This document shows, piece by piece, positions 54,990-63,074 of a DNA stretch of 64,000 nt. Under the pieces are notes generated by a model. It did not search any database. It was not told the origin of the DNA and saw only the letters and a list, made by a program, of their open reading frames with translations. The stretch lies in NCBI RefSeq assembly GCF_019075875.1, contig NZ_JAHOOZ010000001.1, positions 1,674,001-1,738,000 of the forward strand, read 5' to 3'. Origin of the DNA: Novosphingobium sp. G106. GTDB taxonomy: Bacteria; Pseudomonadota; Alphaproteobacteria; Sphingomonadales; Sphingomonadaceae. The translations under genes were made by a program, and so were the position numbers. Numbering within the stretch: position 1 is the stretch's first letter; each line of letters starts with the position of its first letter.

Positions 54990-56804
54990 TCAACGTCTTT
55001 GACTCCATTGGCGGCCGCCGCGGAACTGGCCGGCCTCCTCGTTTTCGCTGATTTCCTGCGCGTTCGGGAAGGCGGCGAAGACCGCTTCCATCAGCGGGGA
55101 ACGGCGCACAGCCTCCTCGCTTGCGGCTTTGGCGGCGTCGCGCTTCTCGATCAGGGTCGGCTGGCCCGTTTCGCCGCAGCGCTCGACGGTCCAGCTCCGC
55201 CCTGTGACCTTGTCGAGCGCGACCCGCATCTCACGCGAGAAATCTTCCGAGAAGGCCGGCGGCTGGGACCAGCGCAGCTTGTCCATGCCGAGTTCGACTA
55301 CCCGGACCTGCATTTCCATCCGTGTGGCGAGGCCGACCTCGATCTCCTTTATCTCCTCGACCAGCGCCTCCCACGGCAGCGCGACCGCGGCGGGCGCGGG
55401 AACTCCCGGCGAGCCGTCCGCCGGCGCCGCGATGACCGGCCGCGAGGCCAGGTCTTCGAGCTTGCGCACGAGCTGGCCAGGATCGGGCATATCGGCAGCG
55501 TGCATCACGCGCAGCAGCGCCATCTGTGCCGCGATCAGCGGATCGGGCGCGGTGCGGACTTCCTCGAAACCCTTGAGCAGCAATTGCCAGAGGCGGTGGA
55601 GCTGGCCGGCGGTCAGGCTCTTCGCCCAGCCCTCGACCGCCTCGCGCTCTTCTGCCGAGGCAGCATCGGCAAGACTTCCGCCGATCTGCGCGACGGTGAC
55701 GCGGTGAGTCAGGTCCATGACCCCGCGCAGCAGCGCCAGCGGCTCGACCCCGAGCGAGAACTGCGTCGCGACGAGGCCGAGCAGCCCGGCCCCGTCCCCG
55801 CCCAGCAGCGCAGCGAACAGCCGGCGCTGGACGCTCTTGTCGGCAAGCCCGAGCATGTCGCGCACCTGTTCGGCGCCGACCTTGCCGTCGGCGTCGAGAT
55901 CGGCATGGGCGATCGCCTGGTCGAGGATCGACAGGCCGTCACGCACCGAGCCCTCGGCCGCCGCCGCGATCATCGCCAGCGCCTCGGCATCGGCCAGGAC
56001 CTCTTCCTTAACGCAGATCCCCGCGAAATGCTCGGCGAGCATCGGCGTGGGGATCCGGCGCAGGTCGAAGCGCTGGCAGCGCGAAAGCACGGTGACGGGC
56101 AGCTTGTCCGCCTCGGTCGTCGCGAAAAGGAACTTCACATGCGCCGGCGGCTCCTCGAGCGTCTTGAGCAAGGCGTTGAACGCGTTGCGCGACAGCATGT
56201 GGACTTCGTCGATGATGTAGATCTTGTAGCGCGCCGAGACCGCGGCATAGCGCACAGCCTCGATGATCTCGCGCACGTCGTCGACGCCGGTGTGGCTGGC
56301 GGCGTCCATCTCGATCACGTCGATGTGGCGGCCCTCGGCAATGGCGACGCAAGGCTCGCAGACCCCGCAGGGATCGATCGTCGGGCCACCCTGCCCGTCG
56401 GGGCCGATGCAGTTGAGCGCCTTGGCGATCAGCCGCGCGGTCGAGGTCTTGCCCACCCCGCGCACGCCGGTCATCAGGAAGGCGTGGGCCAGCCGCTCGC
56501 GCCGGATCGCGTTGGCCAGGGTCTGGACCATGGGTTCCTGGCCGATGAGCTCGGCGAAGGTCTGCGGTCGGTACTTGCGTGCGAGGACGCGGTAAGGCTG
56601 CGCCGCGGGCGCGGCCGGAGGGGCTGCAGACTTGGCCTGCTCTGTAGGTTTGGGCTGCTCTACGGGTGCGGGCGCCGGCGGAGCCGGCTCGCCAAACAAC
56701 GCGGACTGGCCCGCTTCCTCGAGTTCGGCAGCGCTCGGCGGCGCCTCGTCCTCGGGATCGCCCTCGGGCGCTTCGTTGCCAAACATGTCGGGGGAATCGC
56801 CCAT
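54990..56804 (-). CDS. dnaX: DNA polymerase III subunit gamma/tau
   Basis: A 604-residue clamp-loader ATPase. An acidic/Pro-rich N-terminal extension of about 70 residues precedes the AAA+ domain. Walker A is GVRGVGKTSTARL, the zinc cysteines are in CGVCEPC, Walker B is IIDEVHML, and the sensor is FATTEADKLP. Domains III and a tau-like C-terminus follow. The ATG at 56804 (MGDSPDMFG) is used; a GTG two codons upstream is possible. Neither has a clear ribosome site, so the message may be leaderless. No obvious slippery heptamer for gamma was found. The SRP RNA gene is just upstream. Confidence 0.95.
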   Translation of the reverse strand: MGDSPDMFGNEAPEGDPEDEAPPSAAELEEAGQSALFGEPAPPAPAPVEQPKPTEQAKSAAPPAAPAAQPYRVLARKYRPQTFAELIGQEPMVQTLANAIRRERLAHAFLMTGVRGVGKTSTARLIAKALNCIGPDGQGGPTIDPCGVCEPCVAIAEGRHIDVIEMDAASHTGVDDVREIIEAVRYAAVSARYKIYIIDEVHMLSRNAFNALLKTLEEPPAHVKFLFATTEADKLPVTVLSRCQRFDLRRIPTPMLAEHFAGICVKEEVLADAEALAMIAAAAEGSVRDGLSILDQAIAHADLDADGKVGAEQVRDMLGLADKSVQRRLFAALLGGDGAGLLGLVATQFSLGVEPLALLRGVMDLTHRVTVAQIGGSLADAASAEEREAVEGWAKSLTAGQLHRLWQLLLKGFEEVRTAPDPLIAAQMALLRVMHAADMPDPGQLVRKLEDLASRPVIAAPADGSPGVPAPAAVALPWEALVEEIKEIEVGLATRMEMQVRVVELGMDKLRWSQPPAFSEDFSREMRVALDKVTGRSWTVERCGETGQPTLIEKRDAAKAASEEAVRRSPLMEAVFAAFPNAQEISENEEAGQFRGGRQWSQRR

Positions 56805-56854
56805 CGGCACAAACTAGGGCCCCAATGGGGAAAATGAAACAATCGGCGAAATGT

Positions 56855-56951
56855 AAAAAGGAGCCGAGCGACCCGCCGCAACCCGTTGTGGCTGCTTCCT
56901 TCCGGACCTGACCAGGTTGGCGGACGCAAGCGCCCGCCCGACTCCCGGCCG
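56855..56951 (-). ncRNA. ffs: Signal recognition particle RNA (4.5S, small bacterial type)
   Basis: On the minus strand the universally conserved SRP core is present as TGGTCAGGTCCGGAAGGA followed by AGCAGCC. This includes the GGUC/GGAA tetraloop region and the asymmetric bulge. A G/C-rich stem flanks it, and TTTTT follows at the 3' end (56855-56859). Size is about 95-100 nt. Ends are approximate. It lies directly upstream of dnaX, as in many alphaproteobacteria, and partners with Ffh and with FtsY (20692). Confidence 0.93.
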
Positions 56952-57056
56952 CGCATATGGCGGGGCTTTCGCCAATTCGCAAGCGCGCAGACCATCGTTT
57001 GTTGCACCGAGCGGCTCTTTGGGACAAAAAATGAGCCTCAAACGGGGGGAATACTC

Positions 57057-57533
57057 ATGCGCAAAACCGTGAGCCAGATCATTGGTATCGTTTCGATTCT
57101 TGTCGCGAGCACGCCGCAGGCGGCCTATGCCCAGAACATCGACTTCGGGGACGACGCCAGCAAGTTCTCGAAGGACGGCGAGTGCGACGACATGCGCTTC
57201 TCGGGACCGGGCATGACCGACACGACGCTGATCGACAGCGACATCCGCCACGACGCGACCGACTGCCGCTCGGCCTACAACCAGGGCCGGCTTACCTATC
57301 AGGGCGGCCGCCGAGCCGAGGAGCCCCAGGATACGGGCTATGCCGACAGCGGGGTCAACCACATCATCTGGGGTGACGATGCCAGCCGGTTCTCGAAGGA
57401 CGGCGAATGCGACGACAAACGCTTCAGCGGCCCTGGAATGACCAGCACGACGCTGATCGATTCGGACATCAAGCACGATGCCACCGATTGCCGCGCGGCC
57501 TATACTCAGGGCCGGCTGCGCTTGCGGCAGTAA
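57057..57533 (+). CDS. Secreted protein with two tandem DGECDD repeats
   Basis: A 158-residue protein with a signal peptide (to about QAAYA, residue 24). Two nearly identical 51-residue repeats follow (about 26-77 and 107-158), each with GDDAS-x-FSKDGECDD, RFSGPGM, TTLIDSDI and HDATDC. Each repeat has two cysteines, likely one disulfide, and acidic clusters that could bind calcium. The repeat occurs singly or in arrays in secreted alphaproteobacterial proteins but has no assigned function that I know. Codon-level similarity of the copies suggests a fairly recent duplication. It is followed by a strong terminator. Confidence 0.85.
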   Translation: MRKTVSQIIGIVSILVASTPQAAYAQNIDFGDDASKFSKDGECDDMRFSGPGMTDTTLIDSDIRHDATDCRSAYNQGRLTYQGGRRAEEPQDTGYADSGVNHIIWGDDASRFSKDGECDDKRFSGPGMTSTTLIDSDIKHDATDCRAAYTQGRLRLRQ

Positions 57534-57536
57534 GAA

Positions 57537-57565
57537 GGGCGGTCCCGGACGGGGCCGCCCGTTTT
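57537..57565 (+). terminator. Rho-independent terminator
   Basis: GGGCGG/CCGCCC with an inner CCC/GGG pairing, then GTTTT, four bases after the repeat-protein stop. Its last bases overlap the stop codon of the convergent NDUFS4-like gene. Confidence 0.85.
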
Positions 57566-57842
57566 ACCGGAAATTGTCGGCGTAGGCCTGGATCTTCAGG
57601 TGCTTCGGCGGCGTCGGAGTGACGCGAGCTTCGATGCCATAGCGGTCCGCATAGGCCTGGGCGTCGGCCTGTTCGGCGAACTTCAGCACGACCTGCTGCT
57701 GCATGTCGCCGCTACCGGCCCAACCCATCAGCGGATCGGGCCGCTTGGCCTCGGCCGGAGCGAATTCGAGGATCCACTGGTCGGTGAGCGCCTTGCCGGA
57801 CTGCATGGCGTTCTTCGGGCGCTGATAGATGCGTGCGGTCAT
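57564..57842 (-). CDS. NDUFS4-family (ETC complex I subunit) protein
   Basis: A 92-residue protein with the start MTARIYQRPKNAMQSGKA, then WILEFAP and PDPLMGWAGSGDMQQQVVLKF. This is the pattern of the accessory complex I subunit found in alphaproteobacteria and mitochondria (NDUFS4). It stabilises the NADH-oxidising module of NADH:quinone oxidoreductase. An in-frame ATG 16 codons upstream is rejected. The nuo operon is not in the window. Confidence 0.92.
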   Translation of the reverse strand: MTARIYQRPKNAMQSGKALTDQWILEFAPAEAKRPDPLMGWAGSGDMQQQVVLKFAEQADAQAYADRYGIEARVTPTPPKHLKIQAYADNFR

Positions 57843-57886
57843 AGCCGCGCTTTCCCGCGAATCGCTCCCAGAATCAAGAGGGCGCA

Positions 57887-60323
57887 TCAAGAGCGGCGTG
57901 AAGCCTCGAACGCATTGCGCGTCTTGAGGCTGGGATCTTCGGTCCAGGGCTCGTCGGGCCAGCGGTGCTTGGGATAGCGGCCCTTCATGTCGCGCTGCAC
58001 GTCGCGCCAGGAGCCGCGCCAGAAACCGGGCAGGTCACGTGTCACCTGGATTGGCTTGCCGCCGGGCGAGGTCAGCTTGAGCAGCAAGGGCTGCGATGGC
58101 TGGCCGAAGCCGGGGTGCAGGTCGAGCCCGAACAGCGCCTGGACGCGCAGCTCGACCGAGGGACCGCCCTCGTCCTCGTAATCGATCGCGTGGCTGGTGC
58201 CCGCCGGGCTGGTGAACTGGGCAGGGGCCAGCTTCTCCAGCCGTTGGCGGTCGTCGTAGGTCAGCCGATTGCGCAACGCCTCGTTCAATGCGCCGCTATC
58301 CACCGCATCGAGCCGGCGGCCGAGCAACGGCCCCAGCCAGTCCTCAAGGTCAGCGAGCAAGGACACCTCCGACAGCGCCTCGATGCCCGCGTATCGCCCG
58401 CGCTTCAGCAGCGCGAGGCTGGCGTGTGACAACGGCACGAGACCAAGTCCCTGTTCGCGCACGCGTTCGACCAGAAAGGCGACGATCGCGGCTTTGTCCG
58501 GTGCAGGATCGGGACCGCGGCTGATGGTGATTGCGCCGAGGCGCTGTTCGAGTAACGCTTCGACGCGCTTCTCTTCGGCCAGCCAGCGCAGGGTCGAGCG
58601 CTTCTCGATGCGATGCGCCAGCCAGCGCAGCACCTCGGCCTCGGTCAACGCAACCGCTCCGGTGATCCGCGCACCCTTGGCCTCGCCCTGCGCCTGGCCC
58701 ACTGCCAGCCATTCGGCACGCGCCAGCGATGAGGCGGGATCGAGCCGCAGCCCCCTGCCCCCCGGCGGTCAGCCAGTCCTCGCCCTTCGCGTCGCGGCGC
58801 TTGGCCAGGTTTTCGGGAAATCCTTCGGCGAGGAGAATGCCGAGGGGAACGTCGCCGCTACCTGAACCGCGAACGCGCTTCGCCCAACCGGCAGCGAGCT
58901 TGCGTGACGCCTCGGCCCTTCCCGATCTATCACCGTTCCAACGGTCAAGCCGCAGCGCCAGATCCTCGCCACGCCCGCCGAGCCCGCGCTCCTGTAGCAG
59001 TAGCGCCAGCCGCGCCGCCTCTTGGGCCGCGCCAAGGTCCGCCGCGAACAGCAGCATATGCGCAAGCGACGGCTCCATGGGCAGTGCCGCCATGGCTCGG
59101 CCGTGATCGGTGATCCGCCCTTCTGGATCGAGCGCACCGAGCGACAGCAGCTTGGCCCTGGCCGCGCCGGCGGCAGCGGCAGGCGGCGGATCGAGCCATG
59201 GCAGCGCCGCCGGATCGCCCGCGCCCCACTGTGCCAGCGCCAGCAGCAGCGGCGCGAGATCCGAAGTCAGCATCTCGGGCGGATCGAATGCGGGCCGTCC
59301 TGCATGGGCCGCCTCTTCCCAGAGCCGATAGGCCACGCCCGGCCCCTGCCGCGCCGCGCGGCCGGCGCGCTGGGCGGCGGCGGCCTGGCTGGCGCGGTGG
59401 GTGACGAGCCGGGTGACTCCCGCCGCCTTGTCGAACTCGGCGCGCCGCGACAGGCCGGCATCGACCACGACCGAAACGCCATCGAGCGTCAGCGAAGTTT
59501 CGGCGATGGCGGTGGCGAGCACGATACGACGGCGCCCCTCGCCGTCGCGCTTGATCGCTATGCGCTGCGCCGCAGGCTCGACCTGGCCATGAAGCGGCAT
59601 CACGAGTGCGGAAGGCAGCCTTTCGGCCAGCCGCTCGCGCGTCCGTTCGATCTCGCCGACGCCCGGCAGGAAAGCGAGAATATCGCCCTGCTCCTCACGC
59701 CAGGCAGTCAGGATCGCCGAAGCCATCGCGTCGTCGATGCGCAGTTCGGGCCGTGCCCCCAGCCAGCGGATGGCGAGCGGCCAGGCCTTGCCCTCGCTCT
59801 CGATCACAGGCGCATCGGACAACAAGCCCGCGAAGCGGCTCCCGTCGATCGTCGCCGACATGACCAGCACACGCAGATCAGGCCGCAGCACCTGCTGGCT
59901 TTCTATCGCCAGCGCGAGACCAAGGTCGCTGTCGAGATGGCGCTCGTGCGCCTCGTCGAACAGCACCCCGTTGACCCCGGAAAGCTCGGGATCGCCGAGG
60001 ATCGTCGAGACGAAAATAGCTTCGGTCATCACCAACACGCGCGTGGCAGAAGATCGCTTGCTGTCGAGCCGGGTCAGATAGCCCACGGTCCCGCCGGCCT
60101 GTTCGCCGAGCACCTCCGCCATCCGCTCCGCAGCAGCGCGCGCGGCCACGCGGCGCGGGCTCAGCAGGATCACCGTACCCTCGCACCACGGCTCCCCAAG
60201 CAGCGCCGGCGCCACCGCGGTCGTTTTGCCCGCACCGGGCGGCGCGATCAGCACGGCCGATGGCCCGGCGTGCAAGGCCGCCAGCAGGTCCGGCATCACC
60301 GCATGGATCGGCAGATCGGTCAT
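57887..60323 (-). pseudogene. hrpB: ATP-dependent helicase HrpB, one apparent frameshift
   Basis: A DEAH-box helicase of unsettled cellular role. The N-terminal frame has Walker A (APPGAGKTTA), the DEAH box (DEAHERHLDSDL), SATIDG, and HA2-like parts to EDWLTAGG. The remainder, including the HrpB-specific C-terminal domain (LTSPGGKPIQVTRDLPGFWRGSW and YPKHRWPDEP), is in the next frame. The break is at a six-base run (58758-58763). Dropping one base gives 811 residues, the normal HrpB length (E. coli about 809), so sequence error is likely. Confidence 0.9.
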
Positions 60324-60388
60324 AGCCCTGCCATCAAACGCGTGCTTGGGCTGGTTCATCGGACCGGCCAGGGAATGGAACCACGATC

Positions 60389-60598
60389 ATGCCGAAGGCT
60401 CTTGCACAATTCAGCATCACGCGCACCGGTGAAGACTATCTGCTGACAATCGAGGACCAGGACGGCGAGACGACCGAATTCATGGTCGACGACGATGCGC
60501 TGGACCAGATCATCGACGCCATCGAAGACCAACTCGACGAGGACGAGGAGAATGGCGGCGGCGAAGACGACGAGGATGAGAGCGAAGACGAGCGCTGA
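60389..60598 (+). CDS. Small acidic protein of unknown function
   Basis: A 69-residue protein whose first 45 residues form a compact beta/alpha-like unit (FSITRTGEDYLLTIEDQDGETTEFMV). The C-terminal third is almost all Asp/Glu (DEDEENGGGEDDEDESEDER). GGGAATGGAA provides a weak ribosome site. The ordered front half and lack of alternative frame suggest a real gene. It lies divergent from hrpB and converges on the polyprenyl synthase with a 9-bp gap. No family recognised; a nucleic-acid mimic or chaperone role would be a guess. Confidence 0.72.
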   Translation: MPKALAQFSITRTGEDYLLTIEDQDGETTEFMVDDDALDQIIDAIEDQLDEDEENGGGEDDEDESEDER

Positions 60599-60607
60599 CG
60601 TCAGCGT

Positions 60608-61625
60608 TCAGTAGCGCCGCGAAACCGCGAACTCCGCTGCTTCGGCCATCGCAGCGCGCGCTTCGCCCGCGGGGAAGCCGGCGATGGCATCGATCGCGCG
60701 CTGGGCGAAGTGGCGCGCGCGCTCGCGCGTCGCGCTGACAGTGTCGTGGCGATTGATCAGTTCTACCGCGTGGGCCAGGTCCTCGTCCTCGACGCGGAAG
60801 CCGGCGATCGCGTCCTGCCAGAAGCGCCGCTCCTCGGCATTGCCGCGCGCATAGGCGAGGATTACCGGCAGGGTCATCTTGCCGTCGCGGAAGTCGTCAC
60901 CCTTACCCTTGCCGCTTTCCGAAGCCTCGGAATCATAGTCGATCGCATCGTCGACAAGCTGGAAGGCGATGCCGAGATTGCGGCCGTAGTCCTCGAGCGC
61001 GCGCTCTTCGGCCTCGCTCTTCTCGGCGACGACGGCAGCGATCCGTGTGGCGGCGGCGAAAAGCGCGGCGGTCTTGGCGCCGATGATCGAGAGATAGCGC
61101 TCCTCGCTGGTCTCGATGTGGCGCTGCGCGGTAAGCTGGTCGACCTCGCCCTCGGCGATCACCGCGGAGGCATGGCTGAGGATCTTGAGCACGCGCAGCG
61201 AACCGTCCTCGACCATCAGCTCGAAAGCTCGGCTGAACAGGAAGTCGCCCACCAGCACCGTCGCCGGGTTGCCGAAGACGATGTTGGCCGTCGCCTTGCC
61301 GCGGCGCAGGTCCGACCCGTCGACGACGTCGTCGTGGAGCAAGGTCGCCGTGTGGATGAATTCTACCGCGGCTGCGAGCTTGTGGTGGCGCGTGCCGTGA
61401 TAGCCGCAAAGTTCCGCCCCGGCGATCGTCAGCATCGGCCGCATGCGCTTGCCGCCGCCCGAGATCAGATGCCCGGCAAGCGCGGGGATCAGGGGGGATC
61501 TGGCTCTGCATCCGATCGAGGATAACCGCGTTGACGCTGTTCATGCCCGGAGCGGTGAGCGCCAGCATCGGCGCCAGCGACGGTTCGGACGCGCGCGCGC
61601 GCAACGGGACGATTTCTGCCGACAT
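60608..61625 (-). pseudogene. Polyprenyl (octaprenyl-type) diphosphate synthase, one apparent frameshift
   Basis: A trans-prenyltransferase that probably makes the ubiquinone side chain. The N-terminus (MSAEIVPLRARASEPS to ILDRMQSQIP) is in one frame. The body (LIPALAGHLISGGGKRMRP, the first aspartate motif DDVVD, the second motif DDAID) is in the next. The break is at a six-base run (61492-61497). Removing one base restores a continuous 338-residue protein of normal size. Truncated translation from MRPMLTIAGAE would lose the substrate-binding GGGKR loop. Confidence 0.9.
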
Positions 61626-61701
61626 GCCTCGCGCATTGCAGGTGCGAAGGCGCGAAGGCAAGTCTAGAGTCGATTGGCTGGTCATGCTAGCGGGTGCGGC
61701 G

Positions 61702-62004
61702 ATGACCGAGACCTCTGCGACTCCTGACCCCGTCCTCGCCGGCTACCGCGCGAGCATCGACAATATCGATGCGGCGCTGATCCACATTCTGGCCGAGCGC
61801 TTCCGTATCACCCAGGCGGTGGGAGCCTACAAGGCCGAGAGGAGCCTGCCCGCGTCCGACCCGGGCCGCGAGGAACGCCAGATCGCGCGGCTGCGTGCGC
61901 TGGCGGTCGACGCGCAGCTCGATCCCGAGTTCTCGGAGAAGTTCCTGCGCTTCATCATCCAGGAAGTCATCCGCCACCACGAGCAAGCCCAGGCTAAGGC
62001 CTGA
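61702..62004 (+). CDS. Chorismate mutase (AroQ type)
   Basis: A 100-residue all-helical enzyme converting chorismate to prephenate for Phe/Tyr synthesis. The AroQ pattern is visible: YRASIDNIDAALIHILAERFRITQAVGAYKAE, with the catalytic Arg near the start and a Lys in the first helix pair; EERQIARLRALA and FLRFIIQEVIRHHE follow. The ATG at 61702 gives a compact protein; an ATG six codons upstream (61684) is possible. Divergent from the polyprenyl synthase. Confidence 0.9.
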   Translation: MTETSATPDPVLAGYRASIDNIDAALIHILAERFRITQAVGAYKAERSLPASDPGREERQIARLRALAVDAQLDPEFSEKFLRFIIQEVIRHHEQAQAKA

Positions 62005-62207
62005 GCCCGACAAACCGCGCGATCCCGCAGAATCGCCGTCCCAGATCGACACATCTGGGACACTTTTGCCGCAATAGAATCATTAGCTAATCCCAATCAT
62101 TGTTGGCACATTGTGAACAGCTGATTTGGACCGGCCGCACGGGATCGTACCGCCCGCGCCGAGGTCGATTTCCGGCGGGGCATTGATAAAACAAGGGACA
62201 TAACCTG

Positions 62208-62996
62208 ATGACGAAAAAGCTTCTCGGCGCGGCCGCCGCGCTGACCTTTGCGGCGTTCGTGTCATCGCCGGCTTACGCGGCCAATATCGACCTGCTGGGT
62301 GGCACGGTCAGCGGCAGCAGCTACGGCAACTCGATCACCTACAACACAGTCATCGGCGGGCAGAATGTCAGCCTCAAGGTCACGGCCTGGAGCATGACCA
62401 CCGGTGCGTCGCCGAAGGTGACAGCGGCCCAGGTCGTGAAATACGATGGCGGCCTCGGCATCACCAACAGCAACGGCAACAACGACGTCGGTAGCCCGCA
62501 GCATTCCATCGACAATGATGGCTGGGTCGACTTCCTGGTGTTCCAGTTCAGCACCCCGGTCGACATCACCGGCTACCATATCGGCTGGGAAGACGTCGAT
62601 ACCGATGCGACCGTCCGCTATGGCCAGGTCAACGGTGCGTTCCCCAGCCTCGTCAACATGTCGCAGACCAACTTCAACAACCTGCTCCCGAATTCGGTTC
62701 AGGTCCCGGGTGGCGACTCGATCGGCAACCGCACGATCGCTAACGGAACCAGCGAATACAACATCTGGACCATCGGCGCGTCGACCATTCTCGACATGAC
62801 CACCTGCGGCAAGTACGACCGGGGCTGCACGCCGAAGCCCACCTATGATTACTTCAAGATCGACAGCATCAACGTGACCAACGCGGTTCCTGAACCCGGC
62901 ACCTGGATGATGATGATCATGGGCATCGGCTTCGCCGGCGTTGCGATGCGCCGCCGCCAGAAGGCGACCGTCCGGTTCAACATGGTTGCTGCCTGA
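62208..62996 (+). CDS. PEP-CTERM sorting-signal protein
   Basis: A 262-residue exported protein with a signal peptide (to SPAYA, residue 24) and a Gly/Asn/Thr-rich beta domain. The C-terminal sorting signal is VPEPGTWMMMIMGIGFAGVAMRRRQK. PEP-CTERM proteins are cleaved by exosortases and sent to the surface or extracellular matrix; the sphingomonad variant has PEP-x-x-W as here. Eleven extra residues (KATVRFNMVAA) follow the Arg cluster, which normally ends the protein. A pair of cysteines (TTCGKYDRGCT) may form a disulfide. No exosortase is in the window. Confidence 0.9.
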   Translation: MTKKLLGAAAALTFAAFVSSPAYAANIDLLGGTVSGSSYGNSITYNTVIGGQNVSLKVTAWSMTTGASPKVTAAQVVKYDGGLGITNSNGNNDVGSPQHSIDNDGWVDFLVFQFSTPVDITGYHIGWEDVDTDATVRYGQVNGAFPSLVNMSQTNFNNLLPNSVQVPGGDSIGNRTIANGTSEYNIWTIGASTILDMTTCGKYDRGCTPKPTYDYFKIDSINVTNAVPEPGTWMMMIMGIGFAGVAMRRRQKATVRFNMVAA

Positions 62997-63003
62997 TTTC
63001 TCG

Positions 63004-63074
63004 GGCCTGGTGATCCAGGCCTGACAATCCGGAATACAAACTGCCGTGGACGCTAAGCCGTCCGCGGCAGTTTC
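63004..63074 (+). terminator. Two hairpins ending the PEP-CTERM gene
   Basis: GGCCTGG/CCAGGCC with a TGAT loop (63004-63021) is followed by an 11-bp near-perfect stem at 63041-63051 and 63060-63070, then TTTCAGTTTT on the plus strand. The second hairpin overlaps the 3' end of the convergent kinase gene. Confidence 0.75.

Noticed and set aside
60933..61685. 250-codon minus-strand frame with an N-terminus resembling a prenyl synthase
   Set aside because: Only its first 44 or so codons (from 61625) are real; the rest is the out-of-frame reading after the frameshift at 61492-61497.
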